In this document: piece by piece, positions 34,233 to 43,926 of the stretch
Layout: every line of letters begins with the position of its first letter
Numbering within the stretch: position 1 is the stretch's first letter
Origin: an uncultured Bacteroidales bacterium
Lineage (GTDB): Bacteria; Bacteroidota; Bacteroidia; Bacteroidales; UBA932
Direction of reading: 5' to 3'
NCBI GenBank assembly: GCA_944322585.1
Contig: CALUPB010000021.1
Coordinates: forward strand, 1 to 44,406
Length of the DNA: 44,406 nucleotides
Program-made: the position numbers and the translations under genes
The notes under the pieces: generated by a model
What the model was told of the DNA's origin: nothing
What the model saw: the letters and a program-made list of their open reading frames with translations, nothing else
The model's database searches: none

Positions 34233-37200
34233 TTAAAAGTTAAGCTCTATACCGAAAGTAAATACCCTGCTCTTCGGGTAAGCTCCATAGTCGAACCCGG
34301 GCATGAGGGCGCTCTTGAGCATGCTCACTTCAGGGTCATAGCCGCTGTAGCGTGTCAGGCAGAAAAGATTCTGTACGGACGCATACAGACGCATCCTGCT
34401 GACATAGACTTTCCGCATCCATTTCGACGGCAGAGTGTATCCAAGAGTGACATTCTTCAGACGGAGGAACGAACCGTCCTCGATAAAACGCGAGTAGACA
34501 TCATTCCTGACATATCCCGTAGCGGAAGGAACGAGATTCGTAGCCTCCGAGGATGTCCACCTGTATCTGACCTCGTCAAGCATATTGAGCGTGGTCAGGT
34601 CGGACTGCGTAGTGTACATGCGCTGAGCATTGTAGATATCGTTGCCGTAGGAGAACTGGAACATGAAACTGAAATCCACCCCGTAGAAATTGAATGTGTT
34701 CGTAATACCACCGTACCAGTCCGGCTGCCCGTTGCCGATTACAGTACGGTCCTCCGGAGTGATGACATTGTCCCCGTTCATATCCTTGTATTTCACGAAA
34801 CCCGGCTGTACGGCCTTGCCTGCATGGTCGCTGATGTCCACGACGCCTTTCTTCAGATGCATTGTCCCGTCACCGTACATTTCGAAATCAGACGACTGGT
34901 ATACCCCGTCGAAGACATAGCCGTACATGTTGCCGAGCGGCTGTCCTACGATGGCAATATAATCGTATTCACTGAAACTGGAATTGAATCCCGTATGCGC
35001 CAGCATATAGTCGCGTCCGCTCTGCAGGGCTACAAGGGTATTCTCTATGAAAGAGATGTTGAAATCGGTAGACCAGAAGAAATTCCTTCTGTTGAAATTA
35101 ACGGAATTGATTGACAGCTCGATACCCTTGTTCCTTATCTTTCCGATGTTCTGCCACTGCGACTCGAACCCGCTCACGAACGAAAGATCCTGGAGCAGAA
35201 GCAGATCCTTGGAATCCTTGATGAATGCATCGACGGTTATGTTGAGCCTGTTGTCGAAGAAACCGAGGTCGAGACCGATGTCTGTGGTCATCGAAGCCTC
35301 CCATTTCAGATCCTTGTTGGCCAGATGAGCCGGTGAGAACACCGTCACCTGCTCTTCGCCTACTCCGTACTTGTAATATCCGTAGAGGTCGAGAGACAGA
35401 TAATTGGTAATCCTGTCATTCCCTACTATGCCCCAGCTTGCCCTGAGCTTCATGTTGGATATCCAGCCGACATCCTTGAGCCACGGTTCGTTGGCCATGT
35501 TCCAGGCCGCTGCAAAGGACGGGAACCATCCCCATTTGTTCTTTTCAGAAAACACGCTTGAAGCATCCGCCCTGATGGTGGCAGTAAGCATATACCTTTC
35601 GTCATAACTGTAGAATGCTCTGGCGAAAAACGACAGCCGGCTGCTCTCCGTCTTGCTGGAATTCACAGAACCCGGCACTGCTCCGAGTCCGAGATTGTCC
35701 ACGCCGAGATTGTCCAGCGGGAAATCCCTCGACTCTCCGTACAGCCACTGGGTAAGGGTATTGGATGTCTCATGTCCGAGAATCGCATTGACCTTATGGA
35801 TCTTGTCGAAAGTCCTGTTGAAAGTCAGCTGGTTGGTTACAGTGTACCTTCTGGTGCGCGTAGTACGGGAATAGCCGTACGGGCCGGAACCCCTGTCCGC
35901 TGTCGAAGTACCGTTGCGGTAGAAACGGTCATTTCTGTCCGTGGACAGCACATAATTGCCGGAAGTCCTGAATGACAGATATTTCGCCAGACGGAAATTA
36001 AGGGAACCGTAGGCATTCAACTGGTCAGTAAGCCTTTCCTGATCCGTATTCTCGGCATTTATCAGAGGGTTGTAATAAGTCGTGCTGGTAGATGATATCT
36101 GGTCAAGGATAGGATCGACAGGATTGTACCTCAACTGGTAATCCGATGTAAGGAGCCCTCCCACCGGTCTGTACATCAGGATATTGCTCAAAGTGCTCCC
36201 TCCCGTTCCGATACCGGTGGAGCCCGTGGCGGCATAGGTTACGGTACCGCTGAAGGAGAGCCACTTGAATATCTGCTGGTTGAGTTTCATCCTGACAGTA
36301 TTCTTGACATATGAACTGTTGGTGAACAGTCCGTCCTCGTCGAAATGGGAGAATGACAGGGCATACTGGGTTTCCTTGTTGCCCCCCCCTGACACTGAGA
36401 TCATGGTTCTGGGACCAGGTCGGACGGAAAGCCTCTTCCTGCCAGTCGATACCGGACACATTATGATAATCATCCATAGTCTGATATCTGTACGGCTGTC
36501 CGGCCTCGTCATTTCCAGTCCTGTAATACATATTGGTAAACTTCAGCGGGTCGAGTTCCATCTGAAGTTTCACGAACTCGTATGGGCTGAGAACGTCCAG
36601 ATGTCTGGACAGAACCCTGTAGCTTGCCGATCCGTTGTAGGAAATCTCCGGTCTTCCGTTCTTTCCCGACTTCGTGGTAACAAGGACAACCCCGTTAGCG
36701 GCACGTGACCCGTAGATTGCAGATGCAGACGCATCTTTCAGCACCTCCACAGACTGTATGTCCTGATTGGACAGGGAAGACAAATCGTCCACCTCAAAAC
36801 CATCCACTATATACAAAGGGGAAGAATCCCCCGTAACCGTACCGACACCCCTTATCTTTATGTCGAATCCGGTTCCCGGAGTGCCGTCAGCCGATGTGAC
36901 ATACACTCCGGCCATCATTCCTCCGAGAGCCTCATAGACAGAGGCCGTCTTGTAATTGTCTATAGTCTTCGAACTCACCGAAGAAATAGCTCCGGTCAGA
37001 TCGCTCCGTTTCATTGTCCCGTAACCGACAACCACAATCTCGTCAAGAAGATTGAGATCCGGATCAAGAACCACATTGAGCTGCCTGCTGCCCCTAACTG
37101 TCAATATCTGGGTTTCATAGCCCATGAAACTGAACACAAGAGCACCGTCACTCTGCACTTTAATGCTGTAGCGCCCTTCCCCGTCCGTCACGACCCCGGT

Positions 37201-37359
37201 CTGCGAGTCCTCTATCTGGACTGTTGCCCCGGCAAGCGGTTCGCCATTCTCGTCGGATACCTGACCGGTTACCGTGACAGTCTTTGGCTGTGAAGCAAGC
37301 GACAACGGCAACACAAGGACAGAAAGACAAAACAATATTCTGGATATATATTTTTTCAT
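34233..37359 (-). pseudogene. susC-like: SusC-like TonB-dependent transporter (pair 3), frame broken at a G8 tract
   Basis: The first part (from ATG 37359) has a signal peptide, CarboxypepD_reg domain (27-100, VTGQVSDENGEPLAGATV), TonB-box-like DEIVVVGYGT at 106-115, and the plug (KIRGVGTVTG; VEVLKDASASAIYGSRAANG). At about residue 324 the frame enters eight G (C8 at 36382-36389 on the plus strand) and then reads nonsense to a stop at 36103. The barrel continues in another frame, GGNKETQYALSFSHFDEDG onward, to VFTFGIELNF at 34233. Removing one G restores a continuous protein of about 1041 residues with the normal SVRGGNKETQY motif. Thus it is a sequencing error, a recent mutation, or a phase-variable OFF state. 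All other parts look intact and well conserved. Confidence 0.85.
36382..36389 (-). repeat. G8 homopolymer within susC (frameshift site)
   Basis: Eight C on the plus strand, eight G in the coding strand. In frame the conserved codons would be AGG GGG GGC (R-G-G) with seven G; with eight the frame shifts. Only one other run of eight identical bases was noticed in the window (26785-26792), and that is also G on the minus strand. Confidence 0.8.
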
Positions 37360-37370
37360 GGCTGAATTTT

Positions 37371-39563
37371 TTATTCTGTATAATCCGGATCAAACAATAT
37401 GACTATAGGAGTCACCTCTTGATTTTTCGTGTCATTGTGAGGACTTTCTCCCGTCAGGCTCTGTTTCATTATCATGTGCAGTACGCCGTCCGCATATCCG
37501 TACTGGTCCACAAATTTTTCAGGGTTTATCACCACTCTCAGGTCATCTTTATTGACATATCCGGCAGCAAGGTCGAGCCAGCTGTTGGCATAATTGTCCC
37601 AGTATGACATAGGACTGCGCGAACCCTTGTTGTATGTCTTTCCTACGGCTGAGAAATACCTTTCCCAGACATTCTTCAAGAACGGACTTTCTTCGTTCTT
37701 GACAAGTCCGTAATTTGTCTCATTGTGCTCCGCAGGACCTCCGAGATTCCTGTAAGCGGCATTTACTGAGAAATCAAGGGAAAGGGTATAATCCTCCATC
37801 GGAGTCTTGTCGGCATCCTTGATTACCGGAACCGCAGACCTTCCTCCGGTCTTGGGATTGACCTGCACGACAAACGGATTGTATTCGACAATGACTCCGC
37901 CTACAGGACCGCAATAATGGATGAATACAGGGAAACGTCTCGTGACGGCCGCCTCGGAATCTCCACCTACAGTCACATTCACGAATGCGTAGTCTACAAA
38001 CGATTTGGCCGTACCTGCAGTCTTGGAATAAATCTCTATAAATCCGCTGCTCGCGTTGACTGCAAACCCGAGTCCCATGGAGGTTCCCGAATCCTCGGCT
38101 TTTACGAATGAATATTTCACCGGTGCTCCTTCAGGAATATCCGAATCGACTATCTCCTGTCTTATCTTGGCATCCCCGTGATATATCCTGAACTGGTCGG
38201 CATAGTCCTCATACGGCTCCAGCCCGAGATTGTTGCCCCATCTTACATAGGTGAAATAATACGGGTTCTCGACTATGTTGAGTCTGAACGAGGCGTTCAT
38301 CGAACCTTTCACATTCGTAGCCGACACTGTCACGGTATAGTCTCCCGGCACTATCTCGACTCCTTTCTCACAGGTAACCGTACCTGTCTGAGGATCTATT
38401 TCAAGGCCTTCCAGTGCAGCCGGCAGATCCACGAATGCATATGTAACCTCATCCCCGGCAATCTCCTCCACAGGATTCGAGATTGACACTCCGGAAATCT
38501 TGCCGATCACATCCGCATACGAAAAACTGGTTACCGGTTCTATGAACGATATCACGGTGAACGAATAGACATCGTCGAAATCCGTAGTGCCGTAATCATT
38601 GGAAACAGTCAGACTGACGGTATATGTATCATCCACTTCCGTCTGCTGACTTTCAGGGAAATGCAAAATTCCTGTCGTTTCATCTACAGTTATGCCGGGA
38701 TCTTCCGGAGATACCGACTTGACGGAATATTTCAGGCCGTCTAGGGAACCTTTATAATAAGGTGCAGCCGACTGGCCGGCTACACCCCACTCCACACGCG
38801 CGGCAGACGGGCTGTATTCGACCACAGCCGGCACCGATGTCACATTAAGGCTCAAGGCATCCGGGAATATCCCCTCTTCACTGTTCACCCCAACCATATA
38901 GGTAATGAGTTTGAAGTCAAACGTATAGAGACCGGCCTCGAAATCCGGATTGTCCGGCACGATAGAGAATTGCCCTGTCTCCGAAATCCTGAACCAGTCC
39001 TTGACATTGTTTGCAAGTTCACCGTTCAAATATACATTCGCAATCGAATAGCCTTTGATCTGGACATGGTTGCTGCCATCAGTCTTCACCTGTGCCCCGG
39101 GCAACTCCTGCTGGTCTCCTGTAGAGACGACATCGGTCAGCTTGATCTGAAGGAACGACGGTTCCACCACTATTCCGTCCGGGACAGGTTTCATCATGGA
39201 AATTCTGATTGCATCGGAAAAAATTCTCCTGACACCGTTGAAACTGCATGCTATGTCAATCGAATATTCACCCGTACCGAGATTTTCAGACCCTTTTATG
39301 CTGAATATTCCTGTTTCAGGTTCTACGGAAAAACAGTCTGTGGTGAACGTGATGCCATCAAACCTGACGGCAGATATGGCAAACTCTCCCGGCGTCCCTC
39401 CACGCCATGTAGGAGTCAGATTGATTACCGTCCCGGGACAGATCTCGTTCACCCCGGGATAAAACAGGGCATAATCCTCATGCCCGTAAGGTTCCTCCAT
39501 GGAGCAGGATGCGGCAAGCACAAGGAACACTGTCAGCACATGAATAGAATTTGTTCTTGTCAT
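37371..39563 (-). CDS. DUF4958-like multidomain surface glycan-binding lipoprotein, first gene of operon 2
   Basis: 730 residues. Lipobox AASC (Cys 20). Several Ig/cadherin-like beta domains follow, recognised by repeats of the type ITVDETTGILHFPESQ, LEIDPQTGTVTCEKG and FSVEPETGIFSIKG. This is a putative-Ig repeat rich in 'P-x-T-G' turns. The last 200 residues (from GGVIVEYNPFVVQVNP) resemble the DUF4958 surface glycan-binding family. No catalytic motif is seen. It would extend far from the membrane and capture polysaccharide for the SusC/SusD complex encoded 11 bases downstream. Its position ahead of susC mirrors operon 1, where binding proteins also come first. Confidence 0.75.
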   Translation of the reverse strand: MTRTNSIHVLTVFLVLAASCSMEEPYGHEDYALFYPGVNEICPGTVINLTPTWRGGTPGEFAISAVRFDGITFTTDCFSVEPETGIFSIKGSENLGTGEYSIDIACSFNGVRRIFSDAIRISMMKPVPDGIVVEPSFLQIKLTDVVSTGDQQELPGAQVKTDGSNHVQIKGYSIANVYLNGELANNVKDWFRISETGQFSIVPDNPDFEAGLYTFDFKLITYMVGVNSEEGIFPDALSLNVTSVPAVVEYSPSAARVEWGVAGQSAAPYYKGSLDGLKYSVKSVSPEDPGITVDETTGILHFPESQQTEVDDTYTVSLTVSNDYGTTDFDDVYSFTVISFIEPVTSFSYADVIGKISGVSISNPVEEIAGDEVTYAFVDLPAALEGLEIDPQTGTVTCEKGVEIVPGDYTVTVSATNVKGSMNASFRLNIVENPYYFTYVRWGNNLGLEPYEDYADQFRIYHGDAKIRQEIVDSDIPEGAPVKYSFVKAEDSGTSMGLGFAVNASSGFIEIYSKTAGTAKSFVDYAFVNVTVGGDSEAAVTRRFPVFIHYCGPVGGVIVEYNPFVVQVNPKTGGRSAVPVIKDADKTPMEDYTLSLDFSVNAAYRNLGGPAEHNETNYGLVKNEESPFLKNVWERYFSAVGKTYNKGSRSPMSYWDNYANSWLDLAAGYVNKDDLRVVINPEKFVDQYGYADGVLHMIMKQSLTGESPHNDTKNQEVTPIVILFDPDYTE

Positions 39564-39596
39564 AACGATAGTTTTAAGTGTTATCTTGGGTTAATG

Positions 39597-39627
39597 CAAA
39601 GTTGACCTTTTCCCTGTTCAATAAAGA
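39597..39627 (-). promoter_or_regulatory. Probable activator-dependent promoter of operon 2
   Basis: On the minus strand CAACTTTG (39604-39597) differs from the -7 consensus TAnnTTTG at one base. At the proper distance upstream (19 bases) the -33 element TTTG is absent. A missing -33 box is common at promoters needing an activator, and the direct repeats of the next entry abut this position. Transcription would start near 39590, about 27 bases before ATG 39563. Confidence 0.45.
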
Positions 39628-39664
39628 CCCCAATCTGGGCAAAAGATACCCCTAATTAGGAAAA
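39627..39664. promoter_or_regulatory. Direct-repeat operator candidate for the HTCS regulator
   Basis: ACCCCAATCTGGGCAAA (39627-39643) and ACCCCTAATTAGGAAAA (39648-39664) match at 12 of 17 positions and start 21 bases apart, two turns of the helix. Each copy is itself partly palindromic (CCCAATCTGGG; CCTAATTAGG). AraC-type domains such as that of HTCS bind direct repeats next to the -33 region, and this site lies between the HTCS gene and the operon it most likely controls. Confidence 0.6.
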
Positions 39665-39725
39665 CTCGTCCTAAAGGCTATGGCGACGGCCGTTTTTGGC
39701 TATTTTTGTACTGGCAACAACCGAT

Positions 39726-42700
39726 ATGGCAATGAAGACATACCATCCGGCAGGATTTCTTATCGCTGCATTCTTCCTTTTGATTACGTCCGGCATCTGC
39801 TACCCTCAAAGCATACGCCACTACAATGTGGACTCGGGACTGTCCGGCAACTCTATAAAAAGCATAATACAGGACAAGGAGGGGCGTATCTGGTTTGCCA
39901 CGCAGGACGGGTTGAATGTCTTCAACGGCAAATCATTCAAATCTTACGGATGTTCATACATTCCCGACAACAAACAGGATATCAGCACATTGAACATAAT
40001 GTTCATACTCCAGCACCGGGACGGGCACAGGATATGGGCGGCAACCCAAAGTTCCACTCTCTATCTTTTCGACCCTGACACAGAAAGCTTCACTGCACTG
40101 GATCTTCCGGCAGAGGACGGACCGGCACCGAATTTCTGCCGTCACCTTTCCTACGGCCCGGACGGCAGGCTGTGGATTGCATCGGATACAGGCGTATTCA
40201 TCTATGATGACAGGAACTCTTCATTCAAGCAATATTCATCTTCCAACAGCAGCCTTCCGGAAGGCCCGATAAAAATAATATACTGCGATTCCAAAGGTGT
40301 CATCTGGATCGGAAGTGAAAAATCGCTGTGCAAATACAGCCCAGCCACAGACGGTTTCATCCCTGTAAAGGTAATTTCCCGCAACGGCAGCCAATCATAC
40401 CGGAGTCATATCATAGCCATCGAAGAAGATCCGTCCGGAACATTATGGTGCAGTTCATGGAGCAATGGCCTGGCTATCCTGCACCGTGACAGCAATACTC
40501 TCGAATTTATGGCTCCGGTAAACAATGGCAGTCCCGGCAGCGGATTCAGGGTACGCCATATCATGTACGATTCCTCCGGATGTCTGTTTCTCTGCTCCAA
40601 TCTGGGTTTTTTCAGATATGACATACTGAACAGCACAATAAAACAGATTGCCCTGTCAACGAGACAGCCAATCGACAATATCTACACCTGCTTCAGGGAC
40701 AAAGAGGGCGGCATATGGATAGGCAGCTACTTTCAGGGGGCATATTATATCAGCCCTACGGCCAGACAGATTGAATGCTATACTCCCGACAATGTACATG
40801 CACATCTTCATGGTTCTGCCATAAGTTCCTTTTGCGAAGACAGCGGCGGAAACATATGGATAGCATCCGAGAACGGAGGACTGAGCCTTTTCGATCCCGT
40901 CGGGAAAAAATTCATCCCTATACCATATTATATTCCTGATGACAATCTGCATACTCTATGCACTGACTCCACAGGGAAAAAGCTGTACATAGGAACATAC
41001 TCAAAAGGCGTCAGAAGGATAGATCTCGGCACAGGAAGGACAGACACATGGTCCAGAGCCTCAGGAGCAGACATTCCGGACGACTATATATTCTCAATAT
41101 TCCGCAGCAGCGACGGATTCATATATGCAGGAACTACTTCAGGCTGTTCGCGGTTCGATCCTGAGACCGGAAAGTTCTTCCGGATACATGAACTCGACAG
41201 CTCCTTTATCTATGACATAGTAGAGGACAATCTCGGATATATCTGGTTCGCCGGGTACTACGACGGGCTGCACAGATTCAGCAGGACAGACGGGACATGG
41301 AAAACCTACAGACATGACAGTGACGATCCAGGTTCCATAGCACATGACAAAATAGTCAGTCTGCACATAGATGACAGAAAGAGACTCTGGATATGCACTG
41401 AAGGAGGAGGGGCATGCCGCTATGACTATGAGTCCGACAATTTTCACAGGCTGAATCTGCACTGGCCCGACAGTTCCGGGATTACCCTGTCGGTCATATA
41501 CGGCATACTCACTGATTCCGACGGCAGGATGTGGCTGTCTTCCAACAATGGAATATGGTGCTGCATGGCAAACGGAGAAATTCTCAGACATCTGACAGGA
41601 GAAGACGGACTGCAGAGCAACCAGTACAATTTCGGGGCTACATTCAGATCTTCCACAGGCCTCCTGTATTTCGGAGGTATCAACGGGTTCAATGTCATCA
41701 ATCCCGAAAACCTGAAAAAGAATTCTGTTAAACCTGATGTCACCGCCCATGTGACCATTGCAGGAGGAAGGCATCCGGAACATGACGGACATACGGTCAT
41801 TCCGAGAAACATCAATTCCTTTTCCGTCAACTTCGAATGCCTCAGCTACACAGCTCCCGACAAGAATCTCTTCGCTTACCGCATAGACAGACAGCAGGAA
41901 TGGATAACAACGTATGAATCCTCCGTGACATTCATCAATTTCCCTTACGGCACACACCGCATCCAGGTCAAGGCAAGAAACGGAGAAAATCTGTGGAGCG
42001 ATGAAATAATTCTGGAAATCACCAATTTGCCGCCACTGTTGAAAAGCCGGGGAGCAAAGATAATTTATCTCCTGACGGCAACATCCATCCTGTTTCTGAT
42101 ACTTTTCGTTGCAGCACGCAGAATGAAAGAACAGGAAAAGGCCAGGGCAAAAGAGGCTGAAATAAAACGGGAACAGGAAGAATATGACGAAAAAATCAAA
42201 TTTTTCACTCTGATAGCACATGAAATAAAGACTCCCGTGACTCTTATCAAAGCTCCGCTTGAAATGGTTCTTAAAAACGGACACAGTCCTGAAGACAGAC
42301 GTAATCTTGATATTATAGAAAAGAACACGGGGAGGTTGCTGAACCTTGTCAACCAGCTTCTTGATTTCAGGAAAATCAGCAGTGGAGGCTACCGGATCAG
42401 CATGAAGGAAGCCGATCCATGCAAATTGGTGAACAGCGTCATAGACAGATTCAGCAAGGATACGCTCAACGGAATAACGATACTGGCATCACTGCCCGAC
42501 AAACCTGTCCGATGTAAACTTGATCCGGAAGCATACATAAAGATTGTCAGCAATCTCATGACCAACGCCATCAAGCACACGAAGACATTCATCAAAGTCC
42601 GTCTTGAGGTTCTGGAAGAAGACGGTCAGCTTCTTCTCCATCTTAATGTAAAGGATGACGGACCTGGAATACCGGAAACCGAAACCGGGCACATTTTCAG

Positions 42701-43733
42701 GACATTCTACCAGATAAGCAGCGGCAGCACTTCCAGAATGCCCGGTGTCGGCCTGGGGCTGCCATTAGTAAAGCTTCTTGCAGAAAAGCATTCCGGAAGA
42801 GCATATGCTGACACGACATATACGGACGGCTGTTCGATGTGTGTCGACATACCGTACATCCCGGCAGAACCTGCCCTGCCTGAAGAAAAATTGCCCGCAC
42901 AGGAATCTATGGGCACCGGAAATGCGGGACACATGAAAATACTTGCCGTGGAGGACACTTCCGATATGGTGGAATTCATCGCTGACATCCTGAGGAAACA
43001 GCATACCGTATTCACTGCCGGCAACGGCAAGGATGCCATAGATTTTTTGAAACGTACTGAAGTGGACATAATAGTCAGCGACATATCAATGCCTGTAATG
43101 GACGGTCTGGAAATGCTTAAAACCATAAGGAAAGACGACCTGCTATGTCACATTCCCGTCATTCTTCTGACCGTCGAGAGTTCGGTGGAAGCAAAGATCA
43201 GGGGACTGGAATATGGCGCCGATGCCTACATAGAAAAACCCTTCTCCCCGGAACACCTTATCGCTACCGTACATAACATCATATCCAGAAGGGAGGCTCT
43301 CCGGCAGCATTACGCATCCGAACCGTTGGAACATGTGAACAGTTCCATAGTATCATCTCGAGACAAGGCATGGCTCGACAAGGTAACTTCACTGATTCTC
43401 GCCAACCTCAACGAGACTGAAATCTCCATAAATTATCTTTCGGACGAAATGAATGTGAGCAGATCAAGCTTCCAGAGAAAAATCAAGGGACTTACGGGAG
43501 TGACTCCCGTTGAATTCATCCGGCTAATCAGACTGAAAAAGGCCGCTGACCTGCTGTCCGAAGGCAACTGGCGCATCAATGAAGTATGCTTTCTCACCGG
43601 CTTCAACAAACCGTCATATTTTTCGTCATGCTTCAGGAAACAGTTCGGAATCCTTCCGAAGGATTTTGTCCGCAAGGTGAGCGAAGACGCAAAGGAGAAC
43701 GGGAATGGGACGCAGCGGAACGGGCGGGCATAG
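39726..43733 (+). CDS. Hybrid two-component system sensor-regulator (HTCS)
   Basis: 1335 residues from ATG 39726 (39732 is also possible; the frame is open upstream but starts with TTG). Signal peptide about 1-28. The periplasmic sensor consists of repeated reg_prop blades (IIQDKEGRIWFATQDGLNVF; YSPDTG-like repeats) and a Y_Y_Y domain (about 695-773). A membrane helix spans about 779-800. Then come HisKA with H832 (IAHEIKTPV), HATPase_c (about 935-1050; NLMTNAIKH, DDGPGIP, GVGLGLPL), a receiver with D1119 (VSDISMPVMDG) and an AraC-type HTH (about 1225-1330). All catalytic residues are present. It senses a breakdown product in the periplasm and activates the divergent operon. A TATTTTTG at 39701-39708 could be its -7 box but has no -33 partner. 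Confidence 0.95.
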   Translation: MAMKTYHPAGFLIAAFFLLITSGICYPQSIRHYNVDSGLSGNSIKSIIQDKEGRIWFATQDGLNVFNGKSFKSYGCSYIPDNKQDISTLNIMFILQHRDGHRIWAATQSSTLYLFDPDTESFTALDLPAEDGPAPNFCRHLSYGPDGRLWIASDTGVFIYDDRNSSFKQYSSSNSSLPEGPIKIIYCDSKGVIWIGSEKSLCKYSPATDGFIPVKVISRNGSQSYRSHIIAIEEDPSGTLWCSSWSNGLAILHRDSNTLEFMAPVNNGSPGSGFRVRHIMYDSSGCLFLCSNLGFFRYDILNSTIKQIALSTRQPIDNIYTCFRDKEGGIWIGSYFQGAYYISPTARQIECYTPDNVHAHLHGSAISSFCEDSGGNIWIASENGGLSLFDPVGKKFIPIPYYIPDDNLHTLCTDSTGKKLYIGTYSKGVRRIDLGTGRTDTWSRASGADIPDDYIFSIFRSSDGFIYAGTTSGCSRFDPETGKFFRIHELDSSFIYDIVEDNLGYIWFAGYYDGLHRFSRTDGTWKTYRHDSDDPGSIAHDKIVSLHIDDRKRLWICTEGGGACRYDYESDNFHRLNLHWPDSSGITLSVIYGILTDSDGRMWLSSNNGIWCCMANGEILRHLTGEDGLQSNQYNFGATFRSSTGLLYFGGINGFNVINPENLKKNSVKPDVTAHVTIAGGRHPEHDGHTVIPRNINSFSVNFECLSYTAPDKNLFAYRIDRQQEWITTYESSVTFINFPYGTHRIQVKARNGENLWSDEIILEITNLPPLLKSRGAKIIYLLTATSILFLILFVAARRMKEQEKARAKEAEIKREQEEYDEKIKFFTLIAHEIKTPVTLIKAPLEMVLKNGHSPEDRRNLDIIEKNTGRLLNLVNQLLDFRKISSGGYRISMKEADPCKLVNSVIDRFSKDTLNGITILASLPDKPVRCKLDPEAYIKIVSNLMTNAIKHTKTFIKVRLEVLEEDGQLLLHLNVKDDGPGIPETETGHIFRTFYQISSGSTSRMPGVGLGLPLVKLLAEKHSGRAYADTTYTDGCSMCVDIPYIPAEPALPEEKLPAQESMGTGNAGHMKILAVEDTSDMVEFIADILRKQHTVFTAGNGKDAIDFLKRTEVDIIVSDISMPVMDGLEMLKTIRKDDLLCHIPVILLTVESSVEAKIRGLEYGADAYIEKPFSPEHLIATVHNIISRREALRQHYASEPLEHVNSSIVSSRDKAWLDKVTSLILANLNETEISINYLSDEMNVSRSSFQRKIKGLTGVTPVEFIRLIRLKKAADLLSEGNWRINEVCFLTGFNKPSYFSSCFRKQFGILPKDFVRKVSEDAKENGNGTQRNGRA

Positions 43734-43842
43734 AGGAAGTGAGGGAGAGAGCTGGCGACCGAACTGACTTCCTCGATTGAATGGTCAGTCTCCGGTAGGC
43801 TGACGGCAGGAGGAATGCCGGAGTTTGAGACCAATTTTGGGG

Positions 43843-43920
43843 AGAGGGATTTCCCGTGCAAATAAGAAGTGATTGATAATCAATAACATTTAACACAAGA
43901 GGGATTTCCCGTGCAAATAA
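43843..43920. repeat. 23-base direct repeat (43843-43865 and 43898-43920)
   Basis: Two exact copies, starting AGAGGGATTTCCCGTGCAAA, are separated by 32 bases containing the near-palindrome ATTGATAATCAAT. They lie between the HTCS stop and the broken ATP-binding gene. A pair of this size could be a duplicated attachment or insertion target left by an excised element. There are only two copies and no cas genes, so it is not a CRISPR array. Confidence 0.7.
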
Positions 43921-43926
43921 AACCGA

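Noticed and set aside
36103-36512. Overlap of the two susC reading frames taken as two separate genes
   Set aside because: The 3' frame of the first and the 5' frame of the second are both nonsense in the overlap; similarity switches frame exactly at the G8 tract, so this is one broken gene.
39701-39708. Full promoter for the HTCS gene
   Set aside because: TATTTTTG fits the -7 box but there is no TTTG 19-21 bases upstream, and the resulting leader would be only about ten bases; kept as a remark, not a feature.
41139-42284. 381-codon frame on the minus strand opposite the HTCS gene
   Set aside because: It is the shadow of the sensor and Y_Y_Y region; the protein is Cys- and Val-rich low-complexity sequence without family resemblance.
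43734-43842. Intrinsic terminator after HTCS
   Set aside because: Short complementary arms exist (AGGAAGT with ACTTCCT; GTCAG with CTGAC) but the loops are long and no T-run follows, so I do not call one.
43843-43920. Minimal CRISPR array (23-base repeat, 32-base spacer)
   Set aside because: Only two repeats and one spacer, no cas genes, and no further degenerate copies nearby.
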